28,162 nucleotides of DNA from Saccoglossus kowalevskii (GCF_000003605.2 NW_003109978.1:442354-470515); one strand, 5' to 3'. Positions 21,301-27,107 are shown, counted from the stretch's first letter. The notes: a model not told the origin generated them from the sequence alone. Translations and numbers: made by a program.

Positions 21301-21333
21301 AATCACAATCTGCTCGTATTTACATACATCCAT
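3256..21333 (-). CDS. 13-Ig-domain single-pass transmembrane receptor, 18-exon gene model
   Basis: Predicted type I cell-surface protein of 1316 residues. I joined exons, in transcript order, at 21333-21285, 21087-20770, 19796-19509, 18324-18046, 17644-17378, 16900-16634, 13252-12980, 12031-11768, 11153-10890, 10543-10277, 9244-8981, 8167-7907, 6926-6633, 6079-5792, 5381-5247, 4821-4806, 4080-4001 and 3332-3256. Every junction has GT-AG and the summed length (3951) is a multiple of three. Layout: signal peptide about 1-22, Ig1 about 25-122, Ig2-Ig13 about 123-1214, TM about 1224-1247, cytoplasmic tail to 1316. No Ig exon has a stop or frameshift, so the gene looks functional. Introns between Ig exons are all phase 1. 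By family (seen: Cys, Trp, D-x-G-x-Y-x-C; known: Kirrel, nephrin and hemicentin-like proteins), a role in adhesion or recognition is likely; ligand and exact orthology are unknown. The last three exons are the least certain part. Confidence 0.85.
4001..4080 (-). CDS. Exon 17: cytoplasmic tail
   Basis: 80 bases. Acceptor TTGTTTTCAG, donor GTAAGC. In phase 2 it reads His-Leu-Ile-Glu-Asp-Leu-His-Ser-Pro-Gly, then TTGIVNHGNVNDDAYT, open throughout. The tyrosine in DDAYTE (completed by exon 18) is acidic-flanked and could be phosphorylated, but it fits neither the ITIM nor the ITAM consensus. Confidence 0.65.
4548..4658. mobile_element. Short TTAA-type inverted-repeat element, about 110 bp
   Basis: The ends read TAAAGGGTGGTG at the left and CACCGCCCTTTAA at the right, an imperfect terminal inverted repeat matching the element at 7572-7887. 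The left TTAA has decayed to ATAA. It has no coding capacity. It abuts the next element and shares its TTAA. Confidence 0.55.
4655..4776. mobile_element. TTAA-type inverted-repeat element, second family, decayed right end
   Basis: It starts TTAAAGCGGGAGAGTCGTC then ACCTGCGCA, the same end as the intact copy at 23150-23314. The right end GCGCAGGTGACGACTATTAC is its diverged inverse. The interior (ATGGCCATTGCATG, TTGTTTACAAACAAAG, CTACCCATGAGCCTTTGCG) is shared with the fragment at 13365-13463. It sits in the intron between exons 16 and 17. Confidence 0.6.
4806..4821 (-). CDS. Exon 16: 16-base microexon of the cytoplasmic tail
   Basis: The acceptor is a long T-rich tract ending TTTTTAG and the donor is a perfect GTGAGT. 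Read in the frame left by exon 15 it encodes Glu-Pro-His-Glu-Asp and two bases of Gly, shifting the phase from 1 to 2. The next exon is open in exactly that phase, which is the main support for so short an exon. Skipping it alone would shift the frame; skipping it together with exon 17 (96 bases in all) would not. Confidence 0.6.
5247..5381 (-). CDS. Exon 15: transmembrane segment and start of cytoplasmic tail
   Basis: 135 bases, residues 1215-1259. After a short juxtamembrane stretch (GTSFFENKW) comes a hydrophobic run from Ala1224 to Phe1247, including GGGVLLIVLLLILVICLF, then a basic stop-transfer signal QRRK and a proline-rich SPPKVPPK that could bind an SH3 domain (P-x-x-P next to Lys; inference). 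Acceptor TTATGTATAG; donor GTCAGT, phase 1. The charge pattern sets the N terminus outside the cell. Confidence 0.88.
5503..5564. repeat. 29-bp tandem duplication in an intron
   Basis: A 29-base unit beginning GAACATTACACTCAAAGG occurs twice back to back (5503-5531 and 5532-5560), with no mismatch seen, plus four bases of a third copy. The perfect identity suggests a recent slippage event in the intron between the last Ig exon and the TM exon. Confidence 0.9.
5792..6079 (-). CDS. Exon 14: Ig domain 13, membrane-proximal I-set
   Basis: 288 bases, residues 1119-1214. It starts Phe-Ser-Pro-Ile-Ile (T|TT). Hallmarks are EEKDANLICKIDAIP, IKWKNNFG, SLHLTKVTEKKTGTYTCEATN and TRHTIELSIIG. It is a textbook I-set domain with no FYDG hairpin. 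The donor is GTACGA after ACA-G, joining in phase 1 to the transmembrane exon. Acceptor TTTCAACAG. Confidence 0.9.
6331..6539. mobile_element. Inverted-repeat element with CGCCCTCTAG-type ends, copy 1
   Basis: Left end CGCCCGCTATCGACGAAACG then CCTTTGTGACGTA. The right end, read inverted, is CGCCCTCTAGTGTCGAGAAT then CTTCTGTGACGTAAC. The arms agree over most of about 33 bases. It has no ORF and lies in the Ig12-Ig13 intron. The same ends bound the element at 8242-8470. Confidence 0.65.
6633..6926 (-). CDS. Exon 13: Ig domain 12, lacking the core tryptophan
   Basis: 294 bases, residues 1021-1118. It starts Tyr-Pro-Pro-Ile-Val (T|AC), with LGETLNITCIAVGGYP (B strand) and RSLAGSYYC (F strand). 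There is no Trp anywhere in the exon: the C strand reads YLLALYYSG, so a leucine occupies the usual Trp place. The F-G region (VQYFDSSTADVRSD) is longer than the others. It ends VTVH before GTAAGC. Reading frame and both splice sites are intact, so this looks like divergence rather than decay. Confidence 0.88.
7173..7376. mobile_element. TA-flanked MITE-like element, ends CTGTAGAATAC
   Basis: TA-CTGTAGAATAC at the left and GTATTCTACAG-TA at the right form a perfect short terminal inverted repeat flanked by TA, as left by Tc1/mariner-type transposition. Inside are repeats of GCGAAAATAAA. It is about 200 bp with no coding capacity, in the Ig11-Ig12 intron. Confidence 0.75.
7572..7887. mobile_element. 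TTAA-flanked MITE-like element, 316 bp
   Basis: TTAA-AGGGCGGCAGTCGTCGCGC at the left faces GCGCGACGGCTACCGCCCT-TTAA at the right: 17 of 19 bases of inverted repeat match and TTAA stands at both ends, as expected of non-autonomous piggyBac-like elements. No transposase is encoded. Its right end lies about 19 bases from the donor of the Ig11 exon. A 3' half-copy is at about 16135-16235. Confidence 0.75.
7907..8167 (-). CDS. Exon 12: Ig domain 11
   Basis: 261 bases, residues 934-1020, the shortest Ig exon. It starts Tyr-Pro-Pro-Val-Val (T|AC), with VEGRDTMLICTIVANPRP, VKWKKE, SVSRTHTGNYTC and a different F-G region (VNELHDNTIATD) that lacks the shared hairpin. It ends LIVE before GTAAGT. A TTAA-type element ends only about 19 bases beyond the donor. 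Confidence 0.92.
8242..8470. mobile_element. Inverted-repeat element with CGCCCTCTAG-type ends, copy 2
   Basis: Left end TGCCCTCTAGCGGCGACACA then CTTCTGTGACGTC; the right end inverted is GCGCCCTCACACAGCTTCTG then TGACGTAATAG. It has the same terminal architecture and size class as the copy at 6331-6539. It lies in the Ig10-Ig11 intron. Open frames across it on the plus strand are by-products of the repeat. Confidence 0.6.
8981..9244 (-). CDS. Exon 11: Ig domain 10
   Basis: 264 bases, residues 846-933. It starts Phe-Pro-Pro-Val-Ile: the junction codon is T|TT, so the usual linker tyrosine becomes phenylalanine. Hallmarks are EGDDVSLICEITASNPE, VEWLHNG, NVTRRDSGEYIC and NTYFDGTQGISS. It ends VDVQ before GTAAGT. 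It is the last domain carrying the FYDG-type hairpin. Confidence 0.92.
9245..10276. other. Ig9-Ig10 intron: possible LINE 3' end fragment and an unexplained 81-codon frame
   Basis: At about 9600-9750 the plus strand reads like the 3' end of a non-LTR element, ending CCGAAATTGAATTGAAATAA. Separately, 10022-9777 on the minus strand is open for 81 codons and contains ITWFLAENHMTQKDILRVEH and LLTYFETYDIVLCLY. It has no Ig Cys-Trp-Cys spacing, and stops or frame breaks lie upstream. It was not added to the receptor. Confidence 0.3.
10277..10543 (-). CDS. Exon 10: Ig domain 9
   Basis: 267 bases, residues 757-845. It starts Tyr-Lys-Pro-Asp-Leu (T|AC), with IEGGHYSVLCISNANP, VIWQSQNG, AVSRDQIGTYRC and the F-G hairpin NNFYDGTKGLAN. 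It ends LDIQ before GTAAGT. Acceptor TTATTTACAG. Confidence 0.92.
10724..10842. mobile_element. 119-bp element with perfect 17-bp inverted ends
   Basis: CTGTTATAAGTATGAAG at 10724-10740 is the exact reverse complement of CTTCATACTTATAACAG at 10826-10842. A TA follows the right end. It may be a minimal MITE or a hairpin. It lies in the short (346-base) intron between the Ig8 and Ig9 exons, close to the weak donor of Ig8. Confidence 0.8.
10890..11153 (-). CDS. Exon 9: Ig domain 8
   Basis: 264 bases, residues 669-756. It starts Tyr-Pro-Pro-Val-Val (T|AT), with EGDTVQLECSVADANPD, IMWYKDG, ITRDLVGEYNC and the clearest copy of the shared signature, NIFYDGSMGTGSN. It ends LYIQ. The donor is GTACGT rather than GTAAGT, weaker than its neighbours, so this exon is a candidate for alternative inclusion. 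Confidence 0.92.
11768..12031 (-). CDS. Exon 8: Ig domain 7
   Basis: 264 bases, residues 581-668. It starts Tyr-Asp-Pro-Thr-Val (T|AT). Hallmarks are VEGRPYITRCNVTANPG, VHWEYAG, SVRREHTGIYTC and the F-G hairpin NVFWDNSIGSHTD. It ends FDVQ before GTAAGT. Acceptor CTTCGCAG. Confidence 0.92.
12149..12284. repeat. Inverted repeat with 26-bp arms
   Basis: ACTGCGAGATCTCGCATTTT at 12149 is matched in inverse by the sequence ending GCGAGAACTCGCAGT at 12284. About 21 of 26 bases pair, with a loop of about 84 bases. It may be a degenerate element or a structured intron segment. It lies in the Ig6-Ig7 intron. Confidence 0.6.
12380..12585. mobile_element. TA-flanked MITE-like element, ends CTGTAAAA, copy 1
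   Basis: TA-CTGTAAAAAGGTTAATTATT and CACTGGGTTT at the left are mirrored by AAACCCAATGAAAATTAG and TCATTTTACAG-TA at the right. The interior holds two further inverted copies of the CACTGGGTTTTAATTTTGC string, so it could fold on itself. A second copy is at 23570-23745. Confidence 0.75.
12980..13252 (-). CDS. Exon 7: Ig domain 6
   Basis: 273 bases, residues 490-580. It starts Tyr-Glu-Pro-Asp-Val (T|AT), with KEGASISIQCIVLEAEP (B strand), LSWLNMG (C-strand Trp), WLNFTQIDRQKTALYTC (E-F strands) and the F-G hairpin NTFWNNERGKGE. It ends IDVQ before GTGAGT. It is slightly longer than its neighbours because of extra residues near the A-B strands (GYTDGRGK). Confidence 0.9.
13365..13463. repeat. 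One-ended fragment of the TTAAAGCGGGAG element family
   Basis: TTAAAAAGAGGAGTCGTCAC then ATGCGCATGTGTCAGATGGCC, followed by TTGTTTACAAACATG and CTACCCATGAGCCTTTGCG, matches the element at 4655-4776 in order. The other terminus is not present. Confidence 0.6.
13927..15968 (-). pseudogene. LINE ORF2 reverse transcriptase remnant
   Basis: Coding part of the element above. The longest intact pieces are 15968-15648 (fingers and the catalytic Asp in FVDFAKAFD) and 15604-15338 (YADD and the thumb-proximal WKLSVNLSKTQLVIFG). Next come 15299-14994 (LYGSELW region), and the two edges of the assembly gap. Between INRG and CIISPTLF about eleven bases are missing. The frame switches are small indels, so this is decay by drift. 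Confidence 0.85.
14089..14837. other. Assembly gap (749 N)
   Basis: A run of unknown bases lies inside the C-terminal coding part of the LINE. Both edges read as LINE in the same orientation, so the missing bases are probably LINE sequence. A hidden exon of the receptor cannot be excluded but is unlikely. Translated frames across the gap are artefacts. Confidence 0.98.
16135..16235. repeat. Half-copy of the TTAA-flanked element found at 7572-7887
   Basis: The sequence from CCTCCCAACCCCTACAAAAA through AATTGAAGCTTAGTAACG to GCATGCATACGACGACCACC follows the order of the right half of the 7572-7887 element (CCTTCCAATCACCTAAAAA, AATTTAAAGCTTGACAAC, GCATGCATGGCGCGACGGC). It begins close to where the LINE homology stops. 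Confidence 0.5.
16392..16453. repeat. G-rich minisatellite, G-quadruplex candidate
   Basis: About ten consecutive runs of four to six G separated by T, AT or TT occur on the plus strand, followed by a G9-10 run near 16540. The G-rich strand is the template strand of the receptor gene. It lies in the large Ig5-Ig6 intron, about 180 bases from the Ig5 exon. Confidence 0.9.
16634..16900 (-). CDS. Exon 6: Ig domain 5
   Basis: 267 bases, residues 401-489. It starts Tyr-Lys-Pro-Ile-Val (T|AC). Hallmarks are ANCTVDSNPE, IEWLDP, LVIEEVRVQDEGMYLC and the F-G signature NTFHNGEIGDG. It ends LTVQ before GTAAGT. Downstream lies the longest intron of the gene (3381 bases), which has received a LINE and a G-rich minisatellite. 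Confidence 0.9.
17378..17644 (-). CDS. Exon 5: Ig domain 4
   Basis: 267 bases, residues 312-400. It starts Tyr-Ser-Pro-Asp-Val (junction T|AT) and has AICNVSANP (B strand), GIWVNYG (C-strand Trp) and NHKRAYTCEAEN (F strand). The usual D-x-G before Y-x-C is replaced by His-Lys-Arg, a departure from the I-set consensus that may loosen the E-F turn. The F-G hairpin is NTLYTGDEGYGN. It ends LNVQ before GTAAGT. Confidence 0.9.
18046..18324 (-). CDS. Exon 4: Ig domain 3
   Basis: 279 bases, residues 219-311. Across the phase 1 junction (T|AT) it starts Tyr-Ala-Pro-Gln-Val. Ig hallmarks are SDCRIVD, IYWTNP, a run of Asn-Ser/Thr sequons (NSSNIT), DRSESGQYKC and VQLDVQ. The F-G hairpin reads NLYYNGEEGNGT, the first example of the signature shared by domains 3-10. 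Acceptor TACTGTAG, donor GTAAGT. Confidence 0.9.
19509..19796 (-). CDS. Exon 3: Ig domain 2, cysteine-rich
   Basis: 288 bases, residues 123-218. It begins ENGTTCSVDKG and carries FTCSMD (B strand), LVWYKNG (C-strand Trp) and DCYIDCQLEH (F strand), then SCDLQITMDVQ before the donor GTAAGT. The exon holds five cysteines instead of the usual two, so an extra disulfide or an unpaired Cys is possible. The linker at its start lacks the Tyr-x-Pro-Pro that begins later domains, which fits domains 1 and 2 packing as a membrane-distal pair. Both flanking introns are phase 1. Confidence 0.85.
20770..21087 (-). CDS. Exon 2: end of signal peptide and Ig domain 1 (V-like)
   Basis: 318 bases, residues 17-122. 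Acceptor TCATAG, donor GTCTGT after ATA-G. The Ig fold is read from NCSYY (B-strand Cys), FVAWYKG (C-strand Trp), RYEIVG followed by FHLKIHNATVDQQDIYECG (D, E and F strands with the second Cys). The combination of a Y-x-I-V-G strand, an F-x-L-x-I strand and D-x-Y-x-C is typical of the first, V-type Ig domain of Kirrel/nephrin-like receptors. That resemblance is from memory, not a search. The donor is the weakest in the Ig part of the gene; a GTAATA nine bases earlier (20779-20774) is an alternative but would break the phase with exon 3. Confidence 0.8.
21285..21333 (-). CDS. Exon 1: start codon and most of the signal peptide
   Basis: The ATG at 21333-21331 is the only in-frame methionine codon near this exon. 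It opens MDVCKYEQIVILMIFI, a short n-region followed by a hydrophobic core. The exon ends ATA-G before GTGAGC, a strong donor in phase 1. Joined to exon 2 it continues Gly-Ala-Ile-Val-His-Ser, which completes a hydrophobic h-region and offers a cleavage site near residue 22. A good acceptor-like sequence (TTTACTTACAG) lies about 50 bases upstream of the ATG, so the 5' UTR may be split by another intron. No TATA box or other promoter element was recognised further upstream. Confidence 0.8.
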
Positions 21334-23149
21334 GATGGGAGAAAAGAAATGGTTGATCGCCACATAAATCAAGTCCTGTAAGTAAACGTATCAGGGCGTA
21401 ACCGAAAGTAAGAGGCGAATGACACCACCACACTGTAGCAAGTAAACAACATCCTTGAGTCCGTGTATGTGGAGATATCGCTTACAATTTTAATATTATA
21501 TTTCTTTGCGGGGCGCTGCATAATATTTGTGAAATGAGACGACCTGGAAGAGAACGAACGCGATTCATTCCTGTACATTGGTACGGTTAGTGCGTTTCAA
21601 TTCATCGACATATTGTCAATGATATATAATTTGAATTGGGGAACGCGTATGTCATTTCCGTCTGGGGTTATACCAAGCGCACATGTCGAGTTTGTTTTAA
21701 CCACGGGGTTTTGTCTATGTATTTACCCACTTGATCGTGTTGAGTTAACCGTGTTAAAATATGCACGCAATTCTTTTATTTACCAGGTCTGCAGATCACC
21801 ACGTATTATCTCTATTACACGGAGGTCGTAACACGACACGAGTTCGTCGTCGATGGGGTTCTCGGTATATCGTTATACACATCATGTACCAATCAGGTCA
21901 TTGCCGTTAGCGATAACCGCCGACTAGTCGAAATACCAGCGCCGTGCACAGGCACTTTTGACGTATGTTGTAATGCGATTATCCCAGCATTTTTATTATT
22001 AAACAAGTGTTCTATTAAATAACGCTGCACAGGCCTTTAGAGTCTGAGTTCACTGACTTTAGACAAACGTTTTAGTCGATTTCACGCATCGATATCATAT
22101 ATCTATATCACTGGATTACTTAATCACGTTTTTGATTAGTGGGATTATTATGTCTCGCATAACTGAGGCGTGCCTAGCAGTTATATACTGTAATGCAAAC
22201 ACTATACCCGTATCTAAAAGTTGGTATCGCTCTATCAGATATAAGACTGACATGAAGCAATATGTAAGTATAAATTTGTATTTTGAAATGCTGATTCATG
22301 TGTTATTTAAACCCCTAATTTTTTTATTTTACCTTTTTCCAAAAAACCTTGCAGTGTGTGGATAACGAATTACGCAATCAACGGTCGTAGTGAACACGTG
22401 TACTACGATATAAATATCACCAACTACGGCAAACATACGTTGTTATTGTTTCCCGTCACGTCTAATGACAATTGCCGGTGTTAACGAGTAATTCATATCC
22501 AACCTTCATTATAGAATTTATGAAATGTACTCGTTATATAATATGCAATAACATCACAAGTCCGATATTTGTTACTCTAAACCCAAACAAGTTCTGATTC
22601 TGAAAAGTTCTCATTGGGGGGGGGGGGGTCTGAATTTATTTAGAAATTCCTTGAATCTGTTTCAGCTGGTAATATGTGTTGGGTTCCATTTAAAACAATG
22701 AAGAGTTTTAAAAAATGACGTCTATGACTGACCAGTTAGCGATCTTGTGCCATTAGCGATGGGGTAAAGATAATAAATAAGGCGCTCAATCCACAGTTTC
22801 ATGTCAGATGTTACGTACATCGTCACGAGAGGGCGCACAGCAGTTTGTAAATGTACCTGGTTAGGCAGTGGGAGCCTTCAATATACGATATGTCGGAGCC
22901 TGAATTTCACACGTATCTGTGGATTGTGGAATAAGGTTGTATTATTTGCCACGCTCCATGTGCTGATTTAAATACGCCACATATCACCCGAGGAACGGAA
23001 GAGCTGGATACTCAAGAAAGAGATTGACTGAAGCATGGCCAGCAATGCCCTGTACAGCTATCACGGCTTACACTAAAACCCACAAGCACACTAATGCAGT
23101 CAATATGCAAAGCAAGAAATAGACCCAAACAAACTAATGTATACGAGAA
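21334..23149. other. Upstream flank of the Ig receptor gene
   Basis: It holds the promoter and 5' UTR of the receptor, neither of which can be pinpointed. On the minus strand TTTACTTACAG ends at about 21382 and could be the acceptor of a 5' UTR intron. Open frames here (up to 78 codons) are short, overlap on both strands and show no motif. A G-run is at about 22615-22627. Confidence 0.4.
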
Positions 23150-23314
23150 TTAAAGCGGGAGGGTCGTCACCTGCGCACGCGCGGGAATTGAGTTCCAAGC
23201 GACGATAACAACGCACGCAAAAAACTCAAAGACTCACCGATAGACGCTTTCTTGTAAACAATGACACGCTATGGCCATCTGACGCATGCGCAGGTGACGA
23301 TTCCTCCGCTTTAA
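23150..23314. mobile_element. TTAA-flanked MITE-like element, 165 bp
   Basis: TTAA-AGCGGGAGGGTCGTCACC then TGCGCA at the left faces TGCGCAGGTGACGATTCCTC then CGCT-TTAA at the right. It is the most intact copy of the family with fragments at 4655-4776 and 13365-13463. TTAA at both ends fits piggyBac-like mobilisation. It has no coding capacity. Confidence 0.75.
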
Positions 23315-25414
23315 ACCTTCTTGCTGAAAGTTAAATATCAAAAAAAAAAAAAAAAGTGAAACATCACGGGCACAGTGCCAACATCCGATATTTTTCTATG
23401 CAGGGGTTATTCTGGATTTACCTAAGCATGAACATGCACGTACAAAAGTTAATACATATATCAGAACATCGGAATTGCATTAATTACATTTGATAATTCT
23501 ATCTAATACGTTTAATGTCGAGATACCTACACATACAACTATATGAGAACTCTCAATTTAAAATTAGATTTAAAAGAGTTAATTATTCATTGGGTTTTAA
23601 TTTTCCTTATTTCGCTGACTCGAAATGCGCTAAATTAAAACCCAGTGAATATGTAAAATTTAGCATCATCTAAATGATAAAACCGTGCATTTGAAATGGT
23701 AAATCAGCGAAATTTAAACCAAGTGAAAATTAGTCATTTTACATTACACATTTTAAAAGAAAATGGTTGTGTTGAAATGTACAAGATTTGTGAATAAATA
23801 TAACGCCAATAACATTTCTGGACAACGTCAAAATAAATGTAATTTACACTGAACGTACTCCGCGTACACGAAGTGCACAATAATATGTATTATACAGTTA
23901 ACGTAATGATCAGTTATCTATCTGTGTGTATGTTATTTAAGATCAGCATAAATTATCATGTATTAGTGCATTTTTTTTGTTCCGCCCAAATTAATGAGTG
24001 GTTATTTAGAACTAAAATTTCTGTTAGTTCATGGTGGATTTAATGAACAACAAATAATTGTATTGCACTAAGTGCATTGTGATGGTTACATGTCGGATAT
24101 CCTTCCATCAGTGGCGACGGCACCCTCAAAATTCCGTGCCGCCGCGTCTGTTCCAGTTGTGTGACGGTTATGCGGGGAAACGTGAGGGTTTCTTTCCCTC
24201 TGCTATACAAACTAACTGGAACCGGAACCGGAAATGTAATTTTATGCAGTGCAAGCTTCACAAAACTCCCACACATGCGATATATTTTGAATGCAGTACC
24301 ACTTGTCACCCCATCAAACTGAAGCTGTTTTTGACAGTAGTTGTTATGCAAATGTTCTACTAAAGGTAGAACCTGTCCCACTACAATCCAAATGTGTTGT
24401 TTTTTAAGATAGTGACTCGTGATAAAGGTAGACCCTGCCCAAGTACAGCTCAACGGTTTGGCCAGACCTAGTGACCTATCCTTACTGAAGGTTGAGTCGC
24501 TCCGCAGTGCAGTCCATCTTTACCTGTTAGATCATTGATGTTCTATGAAGGAGCAAACCTAATTTAATTTATATTGGATTTTGTAAGTCAGAAATTTAGT
24601 AACAACAGTGGTTTGAGTATGGAGATACTGATCTGGTAGCTCGTAAATGTATCAACCAGAAGTCCACCACTGAGGGCGCACATCACCACCCGCTTTTAAA
24701 ATGATGTTATAATCGTAAAACATTAGTAGAGAGGGGGACCCCACCAAAAACCTTCTTAAACTGTAGAAAACATCACAATGGAAGTAAAAACTCAGCCTTA
24801 GAAGGAAATAGCGCCACCACCAGATGTTGAAAGTGACGTACAAAACCAAATATTTGGCCGGCGCCATCACTGGAAAAGTCGAGAAATACGCGAACCACGT
24901 GACTAAAACAGAAATATCATCATACCTATCAGGTTAGAGTACTACGGGTTGCCTCTGGTACATAATTAATAATTAATTATCATGCAATAATAACATCGCC
25001 ACGGTTACATGCTGTTACATGATAATTTCATATAATCTTACCTAATACGCACATTTTTCTTTTTTTATTCTTAATTGAGTATGAATACGTGGTTGGAATT
25101 ATGTCTTATTTCCAAGAGTAGCAGCATGTTAGGCCAGGAATAAAAAAAAATGTTCCTAATTGCTCAAAAGCAGAACAGAATGCACTAGAAGCATATTTAA
25201 ATGTTTTTGCAACTCCCCCAAAAAGTACGGACACAAATGCATTTCCACTAATATAATTGATATTTGATGGAGTTATGACTTATATTATAATGACGAGAAA
25301 TGTTTATGTTGTGCTAGTTTATATGTATATATTTCCATATTGTAAGTATTTTTATGATAGTTTTACGTTCGTTATTGTTCAACGAATATTGTGTATATGA
25401 TTATTTCTAAACAG
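23315..25414. other. Intergenic stretch with an unassigned two-strand open region
   Basis: A 15-base A-run near 23341 and a MITE at 23570-23745 are recognisable. At 24453-24040 the minus strand is open for 137 codons and the plus strand is open over 24058-24363; the region looks less AT-rich than its surroundings. The minus frame includes VSLYSRGKETLTFPRITVTQ, which I do not recognise. It could be an old repeat. Nothing else was identified. Confidence 0.35.
23570..23745. mobile_element. TA-flanked MITE-like element, ends CTGTAAAA family, copy 2
   Basis: It shares GTTAATTATTCA(C/T)TGGG, TTATTTCGCTGACT, ATGCGCTAAATTAAAACCCA and the right end GAAAATTAGTCATTTTACA with the copy at 12380-12585, in the same order. 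The left terminus is eroded (TTTAAAAGAG), so this copy is older or truncated. Confidence 0.7.
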
Positions 25415-25503
25415 CTTGGATTGGTATCAGATATTTCAACGGAGATTGGCGGCAATGTTGACAAGTGGACCCCTGACAGGAATACCCCCGGCTGTGTATA
25501 TCT
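25415..25503 (+). pseudogene. Possible C-type lectin domain exon with a frame problem
   Basis: The 89-base block lies between an acceptor-like TTTCTAAACAG and a donor GTAAGT. One frame gives WIGIRYFNGDW, which looks like the central strand of a C-type lectin fold, then hits TGA. The +1-related frame gives NVDKWTPDRNTPGCVYL, which looks like the following W-x-P-x-x-P ... C-V-x-L part. A single small indel would explain the pair, so a broken exon is more likely than a working one. The second frame alone is open across the whole block, so a short intact exon remains possible. No partner exon was found nearby. Confidence 0.35.
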
Positions 25504-27107
25504 GTAAGTAAGTACAATTTCATTGAATATGAACGACATATTACATTACCGCCATGGCAACGTACAGCTTTGCATTAGATAGTCACGCTGAATCGTGGTA
25601 GGGACATGTGCGATGTATTTTTTTATAATAGACATGGTATACCAAATTGTTTGTCGTACTGTTTATTTGCCTCTTTATTTCGTGGAGAATTACTTTTAAC
25701 AAGTCGAACAACTGTAACATTGTCTGTTCAACAAAGTATCTTGCATTACTTGGGACGAGTTATGTTCAATGTGAAAACTTGTCACCGGGAGGTAATCTCG
25801 ACTATATCGGTAGAACGTTCCTTCAGTAGTCGTCGCACATTGTACGTAGCTAGCGCTGATAATTAGAATGTTACCGGTGTTCGAGTTTTCTAAAGTTCAT
25901 ATAAAGTGTGGGGAAACTTTAACTTTTAGAAAATTCAAAAATATGCTAAGTACTTTAATGCAAAATAAAATATATTTATGTCATAGGAAATAATGGAAGG
26001 ATATAGAAATGAAGCAAATTCAATAGACGTTCAAGAAAACAATCACACTGACCTCCATCTCTAAGGATAATACTTTCACTCTATACTGGACACTGAAGTA
26101 ATCTTTCCTAGATCTGACTACCTTGGTCAGCTCCGTAGTCTTATGGGTGATGCTGATGGCGAAACTCGTAATGAAATGACTTGCTACTGAATTTGGAGAA
26201 AGCTGGGAAGTAAATTGAACGAAATGAGTTTATTAATCAATTTATTGAAAATAAATTTCAGACATCCTTACAACATATGCAAATGAGTTTGTTTACTAGA
26301 AGTGTGTGTGTATACAATTATCAAAAACAATGAAGTTTAGTAGTCGATAACATAACATGGTCGTCCAGTTACTGCTAAGCATACACTTTTAGAAATTGCC
26401 AGAATACTTGAATACTTAAATATTTGGTTAATTAGAGTTTTGTTTAGCTGATAAACTAAATATGGTTACACAGTACACATATGACAGTAATATTGTTTTA
26501 GTCAAATATTGTTTTAATTGCTTTTGTTTCAAATTCGACTAGCACTGTTCTTATTCTGAAGAGGTGGACAACAACATATGTCCTAGTTGGTACACATGTT
26601 CCTTGGGGCAATTGAAAATTTGTCATCCAAAGAGACACTACGAAATAAGGCCTAATTTGCATAATTTATGCAAATTATTAAGAACATTTTCTAAATATTA
26701 TTGAAAAAAAAATATTATTCATGTCAAACAAAAATTTCCAGCTTGATATAAAATGTCGATGGATCAAGCAGAAAAACATCATGCAAAATAAATCTTGTAA
26801 TCTGCTAATTAGTACATGAAAATTATTAATTCCGAGGTTTTTAAGCACTGCATTTCGTGGTACAAACTTCCTACATGGCACACATGTTTTTTGTATCAAA
26901 AGGAAAAGATTCATCTACAGAGACACACTGTCTCTATGTATGCATATTATGCATATTAGATCCTCAAAATTCACCAATGAGAAAAAAAATGGTCTTACTT
27001 TGAATGATGTCGAATTAGGCAGTAGGGGGATATCTGAACTAAATTATACTCAGTATTTGTTTAAATAACCTCGAAATTGCATATAATGTGACCTTGTAAA
27101 ACGCTAG
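25504..27107. other. Non-coding stretch with an imperfect repeat near 26575-26965
   Basis: An 86-codon plus-strand frame at 25606-25866 has no recognisable motif. At about 26589-26680 and 26868-26965 related strings recur in the same order (CACATGTT, then an AGAGACAC string, then AT-rich ATGCATA/TTGCATA palindromes), about 285 bases apart. No gene is supported. Confidence 0.35.

Noticed and set aside
21136-21372. Longer N terminus for the receptor starting upstream of 21333
   Set aside because: The frame upstream has no ATG before the one at 21333, and the hydrophobic signal core is best placed with that ATG.
24058-24363. 101-codon plus-strand frame with several Cys and His
   Set aside because: The Cys/His spacing fits no zinc-finger pattern, and the opposite strand is open over the same region; treated as unassigned.
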